Assembly: GCF_000208745.1 (NCBI RefSeq) | Contig: NC_030855.1 | Span: 3,055,348-3,119,347, forward strand | Origin: Theobroma cacao | Taxonomy: Eukaryota; Streptophyta; Magnoliopsida; Malvales; Malvaceae | Reading direction: 5' to 3' | DNA length: 64,000 nucleotides | Shown here: piece after piece, positions 1-10,805 of the stretch | How the letters are laid out: each line of letters opens with the position of its first letter | Position numbering within the stretch: position 1 is the stretch's first letter | The notes under the pieces: model-generated | The model's input: only the letters and a program-made list of their open reading frames with translations | Told to the model about the DNA's origin: nothing | Databases searched by the model: none | Program-made: the position numbers and the translations under genes

Positions 1-491
1 CATACCTAATACAAAATAACCCTTTCTAACAGAAAACACAATATGCATGAAGGATCTTAAACAATTCAACCTACATATCAAAAATCCAAATGCTACTAAC
101 CCAAATCCGATTAATCATTGTTAACAGAACACCACTCAACTCGTTTCAGCATCAACCATGAAGCTTAAGCTTCAACACACAAATCAGCCAAATCAAATAT
201 CCAATTCCCCATAAGCAACCATACCTGTAGTGGAGGACCAGCACCTTGCAAAACTTACCAAGTCACCAACGCACAGGTACATCTTGATGGAATCCTTTGA
301 CAATTCCCATGATCAAAGAGCCTTCCGGACGATCTCCCCATACATGCCTCAGAACATGATCAAAACTCTGTTTAAGGCAAGAAATCATAACCCTCAACTA
401 TTCAGGATGCATTGCCTCCTACATTTGACACCACCACAGCCTCTTCGACACTTCTAAAACCCCGATCCCCCATGTTGCAGAGCCCACCCAT

Positions 492-1172
492 CTAATCCTC
501 ATAGATGTTTAGAACATCACTATGGCACAGCACCGCCTCATTGGCTAAACTGTCGACTAACTGGTTATTCTCTCAAAATATATGATTGACTTCCCACTTC
601 TTAATTCCCTTCTTTAACTTTTTGATGTGTAACATCCACTTCTTGAATCTCCACAGTGCTTCCCTTGGTGCATTAATCCATTTCACTACATTTTGTGAGT
701 TGCTCTCAATCACAAGTGAGTGGGAAATAACCCACTTAAAAGTTGAGAAAATCAAAAAAGCTTCCCTAATGGCTCTAACTTTTGTAAGGTTAAAATCACC
801 TATCCTGATGGATTTGGGAAAAAGCATTTTAATTTGCCCCTTATCGTTGTGCATTACCCCTTCTATCCCGATTTCATCGAGGCATCCTTAGGCTGCTCCA
901 TCAACATTGAACTTCATTTTCCCTGGATTCGGTTTGCGCCACTCGTCCACTATTCTTTCCTTTCTAACATTCCTCATCATTGCTCCAAAAGTTGGATTCC
1001 GATACGTGTCCATAACAGTCTCGTACTCATTCGGTTGCTTTGCTTTAGCCCACATTACAACTCTAAGCTTACTTACTTCATAAACTTGGTTGCCATCCCA
1101 TCCCTTCCCTCTAAAAACCATTTCATTTCTTTGAAGCCATGTCAACCACACTATTGTGTAAAACCCCATTTT
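492..1172 (-). pseudogene. LINE-1 ORF2 RNase H domain (RVT_3 type)
   Basis: The first piece (888-1169) ends in KMKFNVDGAA, the catalytic Asp strand of plant LINE RNase H. A frameshift follows. The second piece (573-854) has AIREAFLIF (Glu helix) and LVIESNSQNVVKWI (second catalytic Asp position, here Asn), then NHIF and a TGA stop. Past that stop the same frame continues with NQLVDSLANEAV, the conserved C-terminal D-x-L-A motif, up to the stop at 492-494. The premature TGA sits where Arg is usual, so one C-to-T change in a CGA codon would explain it. Confidence 0.75.
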
Positions 1173-1599
1173 CTATATTTTTAGTTCACCCTGTTTCACG
1201 CTAGAATTATTCCATAACTTAAAAAATAAACCCACATCATTTGGTGCAGCCCACTTAACCCCCCACTCAGCACACCATCTCATCCAGACCCTCCAAATTT
1301 CTTGGCAATGAAAGAACAAGTGTTTAATAGTTTCCAACTCATTTTGACACACAGCACACTTAACAAGATCGTTAGTGATCATACCTCTTCTAGCCAACTC
1401 ATGTTTGACTGCCACCCTTTCATATAAAAGTTGCCAGACGAAAACTTCAACTCCGAATGGTACAAGTCTAGACCAAATTTCCTTCCACAGATCCTCCATG
1501 TTGATGTTTAGTTCTAACACTTCTCTACAAAATGATTTAATTGAATACTGGCCCAAAGCTGAGCACCTTCAAACCAATGTATCCTTTATATCCTTACAA
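1173..1599 (-). pseudogene. LINE-1 ORF2 zinc-binding (zf-RVT) domain
   Basis: The open frame 1173-1556 starts YSIKSFCREVL and continues to W-K-E-I-W, VEVFVWQLLYERVAVK, LARRGM and then CAVCQNELETIKHLFFHC. This is the Cys-x2-Cys ... His ... His-x2-Cys pattern of the reverse-transcriptase zinc-binding domain found C-terminal to RT in plant LINEs. It sits in the correct order between RT and RNase H. It ends with a stop at the junction to the RNase H frame. Confidence 0.8.
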
Positions 1600-3599
1600 A
1601 GATAATACTCATTCACTGTGTTTTTGAACTGTTCCCATTGGTTCTCCTCCCACACGAAAGGTTGATGTCTTAGGTCAACATGCCACTCCCAATTATCGCC
1701 ACTCTAATTCCCAAACTCACAAACACACTCATCTTTGTTAGTAACAAGGGCAAAAATCCTTTGGTATCTCTCCTAGAGAACCCCCGCCTCGGTCCATCTC
1801 TCTGTCCAAAATCAAATATTTCTACCATCCCTACAGCCATGAGAAAGTTAGAAGAAACCTGGATAAGAAGATCATTAGAAGGTAAAAAAGGTTTAATAAT
1901 ATTTTTCCAAATTGAGGAGCACTCGTTGTTTAAGTTTGTGACGAGTAGAAGGTTGGCGGGATTCTCTCCAGTTTTTTTGACAATAACCTCTCTCCATAAG
2001 TTATCTCTCTCCCCCCCATACCTCCATAGTCACTTATTTAAGAGTGCTTTATTTTTAAATTCGATATCAATAGTACCCAAACCCCGATCCTCTTTATATC
2101 TTTACACCTTATCCCACCCAATGCAGTGAATTTTACATTTATCCTCCACCCTACTCCATAAAAACCTCTTCTTAATTTTTTCCAATGCATTTTTCACCCC
2201 TTTAGGAATCAGAACAACGATATAAAGAAAATTAGAAGGCTTGCAAGCACCGATCTAAGGAGTGTGACTCTTCCACCTATAGAGAGAACCTTTGCTTTCC
2301 ACCCTGCCAAACGCGAGTCAAATTTCTTAATAACAGGTTTCCATATCCTTGTTGAGTTTGGTCTGGCATTGAAAGGTAGCCTCAAGTACACTAAAGGAAG
2401 TTCTCCAACCCTACAAGCAATCATATTTACGACAATTCTAATGAACTGTTCCTCAACGCCAATCCTTATCAAGCTACCTTTTTGGAAATTGATCTTGAGG
2501 CTGGAAACCAATTGAAAGCATTTCAAGATTCTCTTTACATTCAATATATTTTCAACCTTAGGTTTGCAAAAAACCATAGTGTCATCAGCAAACTGAAGAT
2601 GTGAGATCTCAAGCCCATTACACCCAATAAGGATACCTTGACATAGATCGAGAGTTACTGCTTTGCCCATTAAAAGACTAAAAGCCTTTGCAACAATGTT
2701 AAACAAAAACAGAGAGAGTGGACAACCCTGCTTTAACCCTCGTTCCATTCGTAATGGATTAGTTAAAACCACATTCACTAGGACGGAGATATTGGCATTA
2801 AATTGGCAGCCCCTAATCCAGTTCTTCCAATGCTTTGAAAATCCCATCTTTGTCATTAAGAACTGCAAAAAGTCCCAATCCACGTAATCGTAAACCTTTT
2901 CAAAGTCTACTTTTAAGAACAAGCCCCCTTCTCTTCCTTTCTTGATAGTGTCAATAACTTCATTAGCAATCAGAGCACAGTCCATCAATTGTCTCCCCTT
3001 CACAAAAGTGAATTGTTTCCCCCCAATGACCTCTCTAATTACCACCCAAAGTTCTTACTGTACAACTTTTCATAAAATTTGACAACTTCATTTTTAAGTG
3101 CATTAGGATTATCAACTAATCTGTTCTAAACCATCAAACTTCCAATGAAATTAACTTTCGTGCGACCAAAAGTGACAGCATGAACGAATTTCGTATTTTT
3201 ATCTCTTTCAAAAAACCACTTAACCTAAAATTTCTGCTACTAAGATTTTTCTTCTGCTTGGTAAATATCCCATAATTTATATCTCAATTCAAATAATTCT
3301 TTCTTATAGTGACTTACAACCCTTCCTTCTCGAATAAAACTATTTTTTTCTTTAATCAGTTTCTCGATATTCTTAATCTCAAAAGCAGAAGAACCATAAT
3401 GTAGACTATGCCAATCTTTAAAAGACTTTTTGACATCTCATAATCTTTACCAGATCCCATCCCCTTTTGTATTCCCCTGTCTACTAATCTCCCATGCCTC
3501 CTTAAAAGTCTTTTGAAGTCATTGCAATCCATCCAATGATTAAACAGCTTGAAAAGCGTAGGCCCCTAATTCATAACTTCATCATAAAGACAAATAGGA
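1600..3599 (-). pseudogene. LINE-1 ORF2 reverse transcriptase and connecting region
   Basis: The best-preserved part is an open stretch of 278 codons at 2209-3045. It contains KGRQLMDCALIANEV (RT-1 region), FLKVDFEKVYDYVDW (motif A with Asp), GLKQGCPLS (motif B) and HLQFADDTMVF with the FADD catalytic box at 2581-2592, followed by LKINFQKG. The finger region before 3045 is broken by stops. Downstream (1640-1850) a stop-containing stretch still reads as the linker that joins RT to the zinc-binding domain (VGDGRN, then EWHVDLRHQPF). RVT_1 family assignment is secure; function is lost. Confidence 0.88.
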
Positions 3600-4308
3600 T
3601 TATGATTCGATAAGGATCTAGGTAGGCATTTCTAGATAAGATTGTTTTAGTAAAAAGTCAAAAGCAATTAAAAATCTATTAATTCTACTGAAGGTTGCAT
3701 GGTCTCTATTACTACCCTAATTGAACTTACCTTCAACCATCATAAAATTAACAAATTGATTGGAATGAATAAAATCAACACATTAGTACTCATTCTATCA
3801 AGAATTCCACTACTATGTTCTTCTCTGCAGGTAATCGAATTGAAGTCATCGCTTAAACACCATGGAACCTCATATTCAACAAGAAGATCATTGAGTTCCT
3901 TTTATAAAAGTTCTCTAGCATTATCGTCATTAGGTGAGTAAGTGCTGCCAAACTCGTACCTCTTATTACTAGATTTTAGCTTCCCCACTAAAAGGATAAA
4001 ATTCATTTTGATAATACTCGAATCTAGTTCAAAAAAAGATCCATTCTAAAAAGAAATGAGCCCTCCAAAAGCACCATCAGCAAGTGATTGCTCTCCTTTA
4101 AAACCAGAATTGCCAATTAAAGATTGAAAGCATCTTCTATCAGTTTTCCTCAATTTTGTTTCTTGAATAAAAATAATATCAACCTTAGATTTATTTATGA
4201 GTCTTCTAACATCATGCCTTTTTTCTCTTCTGTTAAGACCTTTAATGTTCTGAGATAAGAAAATCATAGAAGAAAAAAACTGAAGAATAATAGGAAGAAA
4301 GAAAACCA
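3600..4308 (-). pseudogene. LINE-1 ORF2 endonuclease domain remnant (APE-type)
   Basis: This is the N-terminal target-nicking endonuclease of ORF2, an exonuclease-endonuclease-phosphatase fold. The first part reads FLSQNIKGLNRREKRHDVRR then IIFIQETKL, giving the expected catalytic Asn and Glu positions. A later piece around 3836-3870 reads WCLSDDFNSI, matching the family's W-C-x-G-D-F-N segment with decay. In-frame stops and at least one frameshift separate the pieces. It lies directly downstream of the ORF1 tail, which is the normal ORF1-ORF2 order. Confidence 0.72.
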
Positions 4309-6864
4309 TCAGACATTATTAGCAGCTTCAAGACCAACAAACTCACCCACCATGTCAACTCTACATTTTTGATAAACCAAGCCCAAATGAGAAGAAACCT
4401 CACATACCCGATTAGCTTCAAGAATGAGTCTTCTATTAATTCGAGCTATATCAGAATCAGAGACTGTGCTATTAGACCCATTACCACTCAAGACTTGATA
4501 TTTTTTCTAAATCTTTTTTTTATTATAAAAATAGTTTGCTTAGCACGAAGGGTTTGATCCTTACTCACATTAGTCTTAAGGAGAAGACTACAAGAAACCA
4601 TAACATTAACCAAAATTTTCTCATTCAATAAGATATCATTAGAAATAATAAGGTCCTCTTTGTTCTGAAAGCCGAGAAGCCCATGCAAACGTGCGGGAAA
4701 TGAAGGATGGAAAAAAAACCTTACTAGTCTAAATAGAAGTGACATCTTGCAAATTAAGGAAGCAGGGAGAGATTTGGATAGCGTGGCTTACTTGAGAATT
4801 TGAAGATTCTTTCAAAAGAAAAAGGTCCTCAGAATCGAATGAGTAACAATCAAACTCATTAAGGATTTTGGCTATTTTCTTACTTTGAGAAGAAAGCATA
4901 AATTTATTTTGTTTGACTTCAAATTCCTTGTCTAAGATTATAATCTCTCGTGGTTGATTTGTCCATTAGATTAGCACCTTTCTTTTTTGATTTCCTGTAA
5001 GCTCTCCCACCTTTACGTTTCTTATTGACCAAATTGGGAAACAAAGGACCATTAGACACATATTCAAATATATCAAGAGAAAGCAGAACGAAGGGAGAGA
5101 TAATCTGGTCCGAAGCAAGTGATATATCATCTAGACCTATAGTCGAATTTAGTTCGTACTTTAACAAGCCTAAGCTCAATAAATTACTTCCAAATTCAAC
5201 CAAGCCCATAGAAGTGATGTCTTTAATCTGATAGTTAAAGTCCATAGTGATGAAACCCAAAATCAACATCAATATGATATCTTAAATTTTCAAATATGTG
5301 ACTTGGACCAATGTGATCAGAATAAACAGGGTGTTCATAAATCAATAGCTTTTTACACTTATCATGAACTAGAACCAAAGGAGAGTTATTGATCTCAATA
5401 GGTGTCTCAAGATGCTGAATAAGAATCATGGTGCCACCAAAATATTCCTTCCTCATAGAGGACTCTTCATGCATTCATGGAAGAATAGGTTTCGAGGTGG
5501 ACTTACTATGTTTAGATTGAGCCTAGCTGCCCGATCTTGGAGGTTAAGCTAAACACACGAAAATCTTATTAGGGAGAATACCTTTAGAACATTAAGTAAT
5601 CACCCTATCAGCAGAGCTAAAATCACTATCAGAAAACCTACTACAAATATCGGAAGAGCCATTGGCGCTATTGGTTTTAGCTTTCCAAGAAACTGTTTGA
5701 TTAATACTAACCTTAGATTAGGTCATTGGCATAATACTGATTTCGATTAGAAAAGATTCGTATTTTTTGATCACCTTAACTTTGTTAGGGACATAAGCGA
5801 CATCCTTGACGTCAACAAGAATGATCGCTTCTTCAAAATTGACTTCAGAAGTAATGATCTTATCTTTCATCATAAAAGTACCCCATTTTTTAATAATTGG
5901 TTCAAAAAAAGAAGAATGCCATTTTTGAATAGGAACATCAACCATCTTAATCCATACCAAATTCCCAAATAACTCCTGCCTCTTCTTGTAAGGAACTAGA
6001 AACTTAAACCATGACTAAAAAAGATTAAGAAAATGATCAAAGAGAGGCTCCATTACTCTTGAGTCACCAAACGTCACCAACACTTGGAGTTGTTTAACAC
6101 GTCTAACCTTAACCTAAATACCTTTAGCATCGAAAGCAAATTGAATGGTATCAAAGGAAATGTCTTGCCAAAGCTCACCAATAGCATTTCTATTGACCCA
6201 ATCCATATCATCAAGAGGAGGAATTGAAGAGCAAGAAATGAGAAACACATCAACATTATCATTCCTATTTCCAACATCTTCAGCTTCAACTATTAAAGTA
6301 ATGTTATCTTCCAAATTATAATGCTTCAATAGAGGTTGAATAGGGGCCACCCCAGTCAAAGCATCTTTATACATTACAAGCATTTTGATAGAAAAATGGA
6401 AGATTTCTCAATCCTATCATTGAGGTCCTTAGTGGATTTCTTATCTTGCGAATTCCTCTTGACTGGTGCAGCTTCCTTAACCAAAATTGATCAGCCATCA
6501 ATCATCTTACCATTCCCTAATTGATTTGCCTTGAGAAGTTCATGCTTTTCCTTATACCGAATAAGAGCAAATTTAATCTCCTTTCTTTTATTCATACTAA
6601 TTATAGGGATGAAAACATCCTTAACCACTCCAAATTCATTGAAAATAGCCTTTAAGGAACTCTTGGGAACCATACTACTAATGTTATCAACGAAAGCAGT
6701 GAAAAGGCTACCTTTCTAAAGATCAATACTACGCGTAACTTTGGGATTCCACCCGTTACGACCATCACTTCGCCAGAGTCCCTTGGAATTCCTCTGAATA
6801 GATTTTTTCTCTCTCTAACACTTACACACACTCTCTCTGATTTCAATGTTGTGTATTTTGACAA
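4309..6864 (-). pseudogene. LINE-1 ORF1 remnant (RRM plus DUF4283-like, nucleic-acid binding)
   Basis: ORF1 proteins of plant L1 LINEs bind the element RNA. In 6491-6715 an RRM-like fold is readable, with RNP2-like LFTAFVDNIS and RNP1-like KFALIRYK. In 5718-5960 there is a segment starting VWIKMVDVPIQKWH with a FFEPIIKKWG motif, typical of the DUF4283-like part that follows the RRM. In 4309-4491 the C-terminal motif DIARINRRLILEANRV matches the tail of these ORF1 proteins. Pieces lie in different frames with stops between them, so the ORF is dead. A start at 6864 (MSKYTTLKSE) is possible, but its frame leaves the RRM frame after about 50 residues. Confidence 0.72.
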
Positions 6865-6870
6865 TTATGC

Positions 6871-7588
6871 TCAAAAGTATTGACTAGTATTATTTCATTG
6901 ATCCACTATTTCCCTACATACTTAATGGTTTTACCAAAAGTTGCCTACTTGGGTGTATAAGTCATACTTATCTTCAGACCAGACTTGGAGATTATCTGAT
7001 TACACATTGAACAATATATTTTGTTTACATATGTGAACAAAAGAAAGTATGACAATACTAAAACCTATGCTTTACTTATATTATTATATTGGAGGTGTAC
7101 AAGTTTTATATTGCATTTCAAGGCTTAAAACCAATTTGGGTTAGTAACTATTTAAGAAAAATTAGAGAATTGAATTTTTGATTTGGCTACTGTTTCAGCT
7201 CAATCCTTACTAGAGTTTTGAAAGTGATATAAGGATTGAATACATGATATAATGATTCAAAGGATGTTCATATAATAAGGTCAGACAACTATCTTACAAA
7301 AATGGAGATTGATAGATCAAATATGTTTTAGCGCTTGAAGGTGAGAATTATTTTGGAGTGCTACGGTCTTTTAAAAAGGACGCTTCAATTCATATTTATA
7401 TTTGTTAGGTGTAACATAACGAGCTTAAAAGTATGTATCATTTTTATTATTGTAATCTAGATGTTGTTTCTGATGAGTTATGTTTGCCTTTTCAGTTATA
7501 ATCATCTAGGATGGTAAAGTTTTGTAAGTCACTTTCTTTTAATAGAATAAACTTGTTCAAGTAAAAAAAAATCAAATATATATTGATT
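6871..7588. other. AT-rich intergenic stretch, no gene seen
   Basis: No long open frame or recognisable domain on either strand. Near 7530-7570 a segment ending in an A-run after GAATAAACTTGTTCAAG could be the tail of a plus-strand retrosequence, but no coding part or target-site duplication supports it. Confidence 0.4.
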
Positions 7589-8107
7589 GGCATAATTTTT
7601 AAATAAGTCTTTAAATTATTTAAGAAAATTCAAATAAGACTTTATTCTTTTACTGCGTTCAATCAAGTCCTTCGATTTTTATTTTGAATCAAATAAGTCT
7701 TTATAACTAATGATTGAATAATTTTCATTAATCCAAATGTCACTTGTCATTTTATATTCACACAGCACTGATATGATATTAATGTGGAGAATAAAAATAT
7801 CACATGATCATGTTATTATGTCAAATTAGCATGTTATGTCATCATCAGTTATAATAAATTAGTATATCACATCATCATCAATTATGATATACTAGTATGT
7901 AACGTTGACGTCACATGACATAAAATAACAAATGAGATTTTAATTACAAAGTCACTTATTAGTCATAATGGCTTATTCAAAATAAAAGTATAAGGATTTA
8001 TTATTTGATTCAAACTAAAAATATAAGAGTTTGATTGAATGTAATAAAAGTATAAAAACTTATTTAAATTTTTTAAATAATTTAAAAGTCTTTTTAAATA
8101 TTCTACC
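7589..8107. mobile_element. MITE with long terminal inverted repeats (519 bp)
   Basis: The two ends are inverted copies of each other for about 110 bp: the left end runs GGCATAATTTTTAAATAAG and the right end, reversed, GGTAGAATATTTAAAAAG, and both continue into a shared AGTCTTTAAATTATTTAA and ATTCAATCAA segment. The interior has no coding capacity. The flanks ATATTGATT and ATATTATTC look like a decayed 9-bp target-site duplication, which would point to the Mutator superfamily, but this is weak. A related, truncated copy lies at 53935-54240. Confidence 0.7.
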
Positions 8108-8798
8108 ATATTATTCTTATCAAACATATCCATACACCAAATACTAAATAAATATTTATAGGATTCATTATTATATAAATACTATTGAGCATCAAGGATA
8201 CTTTTCATTTGGCATTTTGCATAGCACAAGTTAAGATCTGATTCCTTTTTCAAGCTGTCATAGTTAAGTTTAATCTTGGCATACATTTCTTAATGCTCAT
8301 TTCATCTCTTTTTCCAACTGTCAGAATTGTGTAAGGCATTTAGAAGATTAGGCGACCACGCCTTTTCCATGTCACATATATATCAAGCTAGCTACTATTT
8401 GTTATACTTTAGCACTTGGCACCTTGATTGTTTTAGCGCAACAGCTGGAGCATCCATTGCAGATTATAAAAAGAGAGAAGCAAATGGATAATATTATTTT
8501 AAGTAAAAGAGACAGAAAGAGATTAAGCATTGATTGATGCAAGCAGTTAAAAGAACAAGGTTATCATCATTGCTATTATATATATTGGAAGAAGGGAAAG
8601 GAAAGGAAACTAAAGCACAAAACCAAACTTTTTCTCTTTATCAAAAACATAAATTAGTTTAACAGAAAGGAAAAGATTAATGACGCACAAACAAACAAGA
8701 GTAATAATAATAATAAAACAACAGACGACGTCCTCAATAAGATGAATTCAAGGGAGTGAGAGAATCAAATGTTTCTCGAGATGGAGACTGATCATCAC
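8108..8798. other. 3' flank of the first DUF247 gene
   Basis: No gene or repeat recognised. The part next to 8799 should hold the 3' UTR of the minus-strand gene. A canonical AATAAA signal was not seen in the first 150 bases after the stop; only weaker AT-rich polyadenylation-like sequence is present. Confidence 0.4.
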
Positions 8799-10481
8799 TC
8801 AGCCGGTACTGGTTTTAATGTGGAAAACTCGACTGCAACTATAGACAGAGCAAAATGCTTGTAGTGCCATCAACAACAAGAGCAAAATTGCAGCCATAAA
8901 TGTAAGAAACTGCCAAGAACCAAACACATAAGACTTCATCATGTTTTTCGCTTTGATGTTCCATCGTCCATTGTGATACTTGTTAACTTCTTCAATTGCC
9001 TTGTCTAAGAAAGGCACTTTCGTCAGCCTGATGGACTTGCTCATCCCATTCCAAAGGTCGGCTGCTTCTTGGTCTCTCTTCAAGCGATTCAAAATAATTC
9101 CTTTTTCTCTAAGCAACTTCACATCTTCCTCAGTATCGATGATCCCGTTCATCAATTCTGTGTAACGTGTAAAAACCAGCGGCCCTGAGGCATTTGATGC
9201 TTCGTACGCCACCAAATTTCTCATGATTACCTCAGTATTCACATCTAAGCTAACAGTGGGGAGGTAAAATGTAACAGTCTTGACATCAAAAGTAATGGTC
9301 AAGAGGTTCCCTGTAGTAGGCAAGAAACGTACCCCAGAATTTGAAAGTTCAGAAACAGAAGGAATTGTGATTTCTTCTACTAGCGGTGGCTTGTCAGCGC
9401 CGGAACCCTCGCCTACTGATTTGTCGTCTTCTTTATTTTCTTCATTGGAGAAAAAGTATTCCACAGGTTGTTTCAAGATTGAAAATCCAGGAAGTTTAGA
9501 GATAATTATCCAAGGCAATTTAAATATGGCTTTGATAGGTTTTGATACCAGAAGTTTCTTGATCAGCTGGATTGGGCCTTTGTTTAGCTTCGACAGAAGT
9601 TTCCATACCTCAGAAAGGAGTTGTTGAACGTAACCTGGGTCCTCAGAGGATCCTTCTTTACCTTTCATGTCTTCATTTTGATCTTCAATCTCAGATATCT
9701 CAGATGTGGTTCTAGGTTGGAGTTTAGGCACGATCATGTCATACAAACAATCTAGCAAGTGAGATGTCTCTGAAACACGGATCTTCGGCAAAACCTTCAT
9801 CATCTTGAATGGGGAAAGCTCTTTGCATACTCCAGTTAGCATTGACAGCAATAGATCATCAGCTGGTTCAAGGGATGCGGATTGAACTTCCAGCATCTTT
9901 CTCAACACAAATAGAGGAATTTGGTTCTCAAGCATCATTATATCCCTAAGAATCGCATTATGGGCAGATTTTCTACCAGCATAATCAACCAAATGTGCCA
10001 TTCTCGAAGACACCCTGGTAAGTAACTTACCTTCTTTCATGGCATAGATTTGAAGAAACTCAAGCAAGAACGAGGCGTCGATTGCCATCATCCAAGCCAA
10101 AATTTCATTGCTGAAGTCTAGTAACTTATGGTAGCAAGCTCGGATCTTTGGCTCTAGCCTGGTCAGTTGCTCAACAAGATCATCGAACTGGAGATTATTG
10201 AGGAGGTTTTTCTGAGTTCTTTTTGCAGCAGCGATCTTATATCTCTCCATCTCATAGAGCTCCGGACGCCAGTAATGATAAGGGCCAATGGCAACCAGCT
10301 GTGGAGTGTATGAATCTGGATCACTTGACAGAAGGGTTTTGGGGACATTGAAAATGCTGACAGGAATTTCATTATCGTCCTCGAGCTCTGCTTCGAGTGT
10401 TCGACGGATGTTAATAACCCATCGACGCTCATCAAAGTTTGCATTGGAACTTGAAGACATGGTGTTTTGGACAGAAGACAT
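8799..10481 (-). CDS. DUF247 (UPF0481) membrane-anchored protein, copy 1
   Basis: A single intronless ORF of 560 codons, intact from ATG to TGA. DUF247 proteins are plant-specific and mostly of unknown function; in grasses some members are candidate male self-incompatibility determinants. Landmarks: EIPVSIFNVPKTL at residues 39-50, YTPQLVAIGPYHYW at 58-71, a hydrophobic DASFLLEFL at 135-143, DIMMLENQIPLFVLRK at 180-195, IPSVSELSNSGVRFLPT at 373-389, NLVAYE at 422-427 and a single C-terminal membrane helix at about 523-545 followed by a short tail. An acidic, low-complexity linker lies around 257-285. The overall layout resembles the Arabidopsis At3g02645-like subgroup, judged from memory of the family. 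The first Met (MSSVQNTMSS) is chosen because the second paralogue starts at the same place; Met8 is an alternative. Confidence 0.95.
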   Translation of the reverse strand: MSSVQNTMSSSSNANFDERRWVINIRRTLEAELEDDNEIPVSIFNVPKTLLSSDPDSYTPQLVAIGPYHYWRPELYEMERYKIAAAKRTQKNLLNNLQFDDLVEQLTRLEPKIRACYHKLLDFSNEILAWMMAIDASFLLEFLQIYAMKEGKLLTRVSSRMAHLVDYAGRKSAHNAILRDIMMLENQIPLFVLRKMLEVQSASLEPADDLLLSMLTGVCKELSPFKMMKVLPKIRVSETSHLLDCLYDMIVPKLQPRTTSEISEIEDQNEDMKGKEGSSEDPGYVQQLLSEVWKLLSKLNKGPIQLIKKLLVSKPIKAIFKLPWIIISKLPGFSILKQPVEYFFSNEENKEDDKSVGEGSGADKPPLVEEITIPSVSELSNSGVRFLPTTGNLLTITFDVKTVTFYLPTVSLDVNTEVIMRNLVAYEASNASGPLVFTRYTELMNGIIDTEEDVKLLREKGIILNRLKRDQEAADLWNGMSKSIRLTKVPFLDKAIEEVNKYHNGRWNIKAKNMMKSYVFGSWQFLTFMAAILLLLLMALQAFCSVYSCSRVFHIKTSTG

Positions 10482-10546
10482 CTAAGGTAATTAAGTTCCT
10501 GGCAGAATGAAAGATTGGATGAAGTGTGACAATTGGAAGGAGAATG

Positions 10547-10560
10547 TCCCTTTTAATTTA
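10547..10560 (-). promoter_or_regulatory. Possible degenerate TATA region of DUF247 copy 1
   Basis: Read on the minus strand this is TAAATTAAAAGGGA followed by CATTCTCC. The sequence lines up with CTATAAAAGG and CATTCTCAC upstream of DUF247 copy 2. The alignment suggests a shared promoter whose TATA box has drifted to a weaker AT-rich form here, about 70-80 bases before the ATG. Confidence 0.35.
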
Positions 10561-10768
10561 ATGGTGCAAAAGCTAGCCGGTAAACACCACAATCATTAGT
10601 GTCGCACCAATTGTTGTTGTTCTTCTTCTCTTTCTTTTATTATTTCCTAGCTAAAGAATGGGAAACGCTTTCCTCATGCTCAAATATTTTAACACCAAGT
10701 TGCATTCATTTGCGTATGAATATACACAATTAGAAACTAAAATGGAATAGTGAGTGAGGAGTATCTTA

Positions 10769-10805
10769 ATATATATATATATATATATCTATCTATCTAT
10801 CGTTT
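10769..10805. repeat. (TA)n(TCTA)n microsatellite
   Basis: About ten TA units followed by about four ATCT units, around 290 bases upstream of the ATG of DUF247 copy 1. A simple-sequence repeat likely to vary in length between individuals. Confidence 0.9.

Larger units (their letters stand above)
1..6870 (-). mobile_element. Degenerate L1-type LINE retrotransposon (LINE-1 of this window)
   Basis: Read on the minus strand, the region carries the usual plant L1 order: an ORF1 with RRM and DUF4283-like segments (about 6.7-4.3 kb), then ORF2 with APE-type endonuclease, reverse transcriptase, zinc-binding domain and RNase H, ending at a stop at 492-494. All parts are broken by stops or frameshifts. 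The 5' boundary near 6870 is set only by loss of recognisable ORF1. No poly(A) tail (a T-run on the plus strand) is visible before position 1, so positions 1-491 are taken as 3' UTR and the element probably runs out of the window. No target-site duplication could be assigned. Confidence 0.82.

Noticed and set aside
230..457. 75-codon plus-strand ORF near the left edge
   Set aside because: No domain; lies in presumed LINE 3' UTR, opposite to the element's sense.
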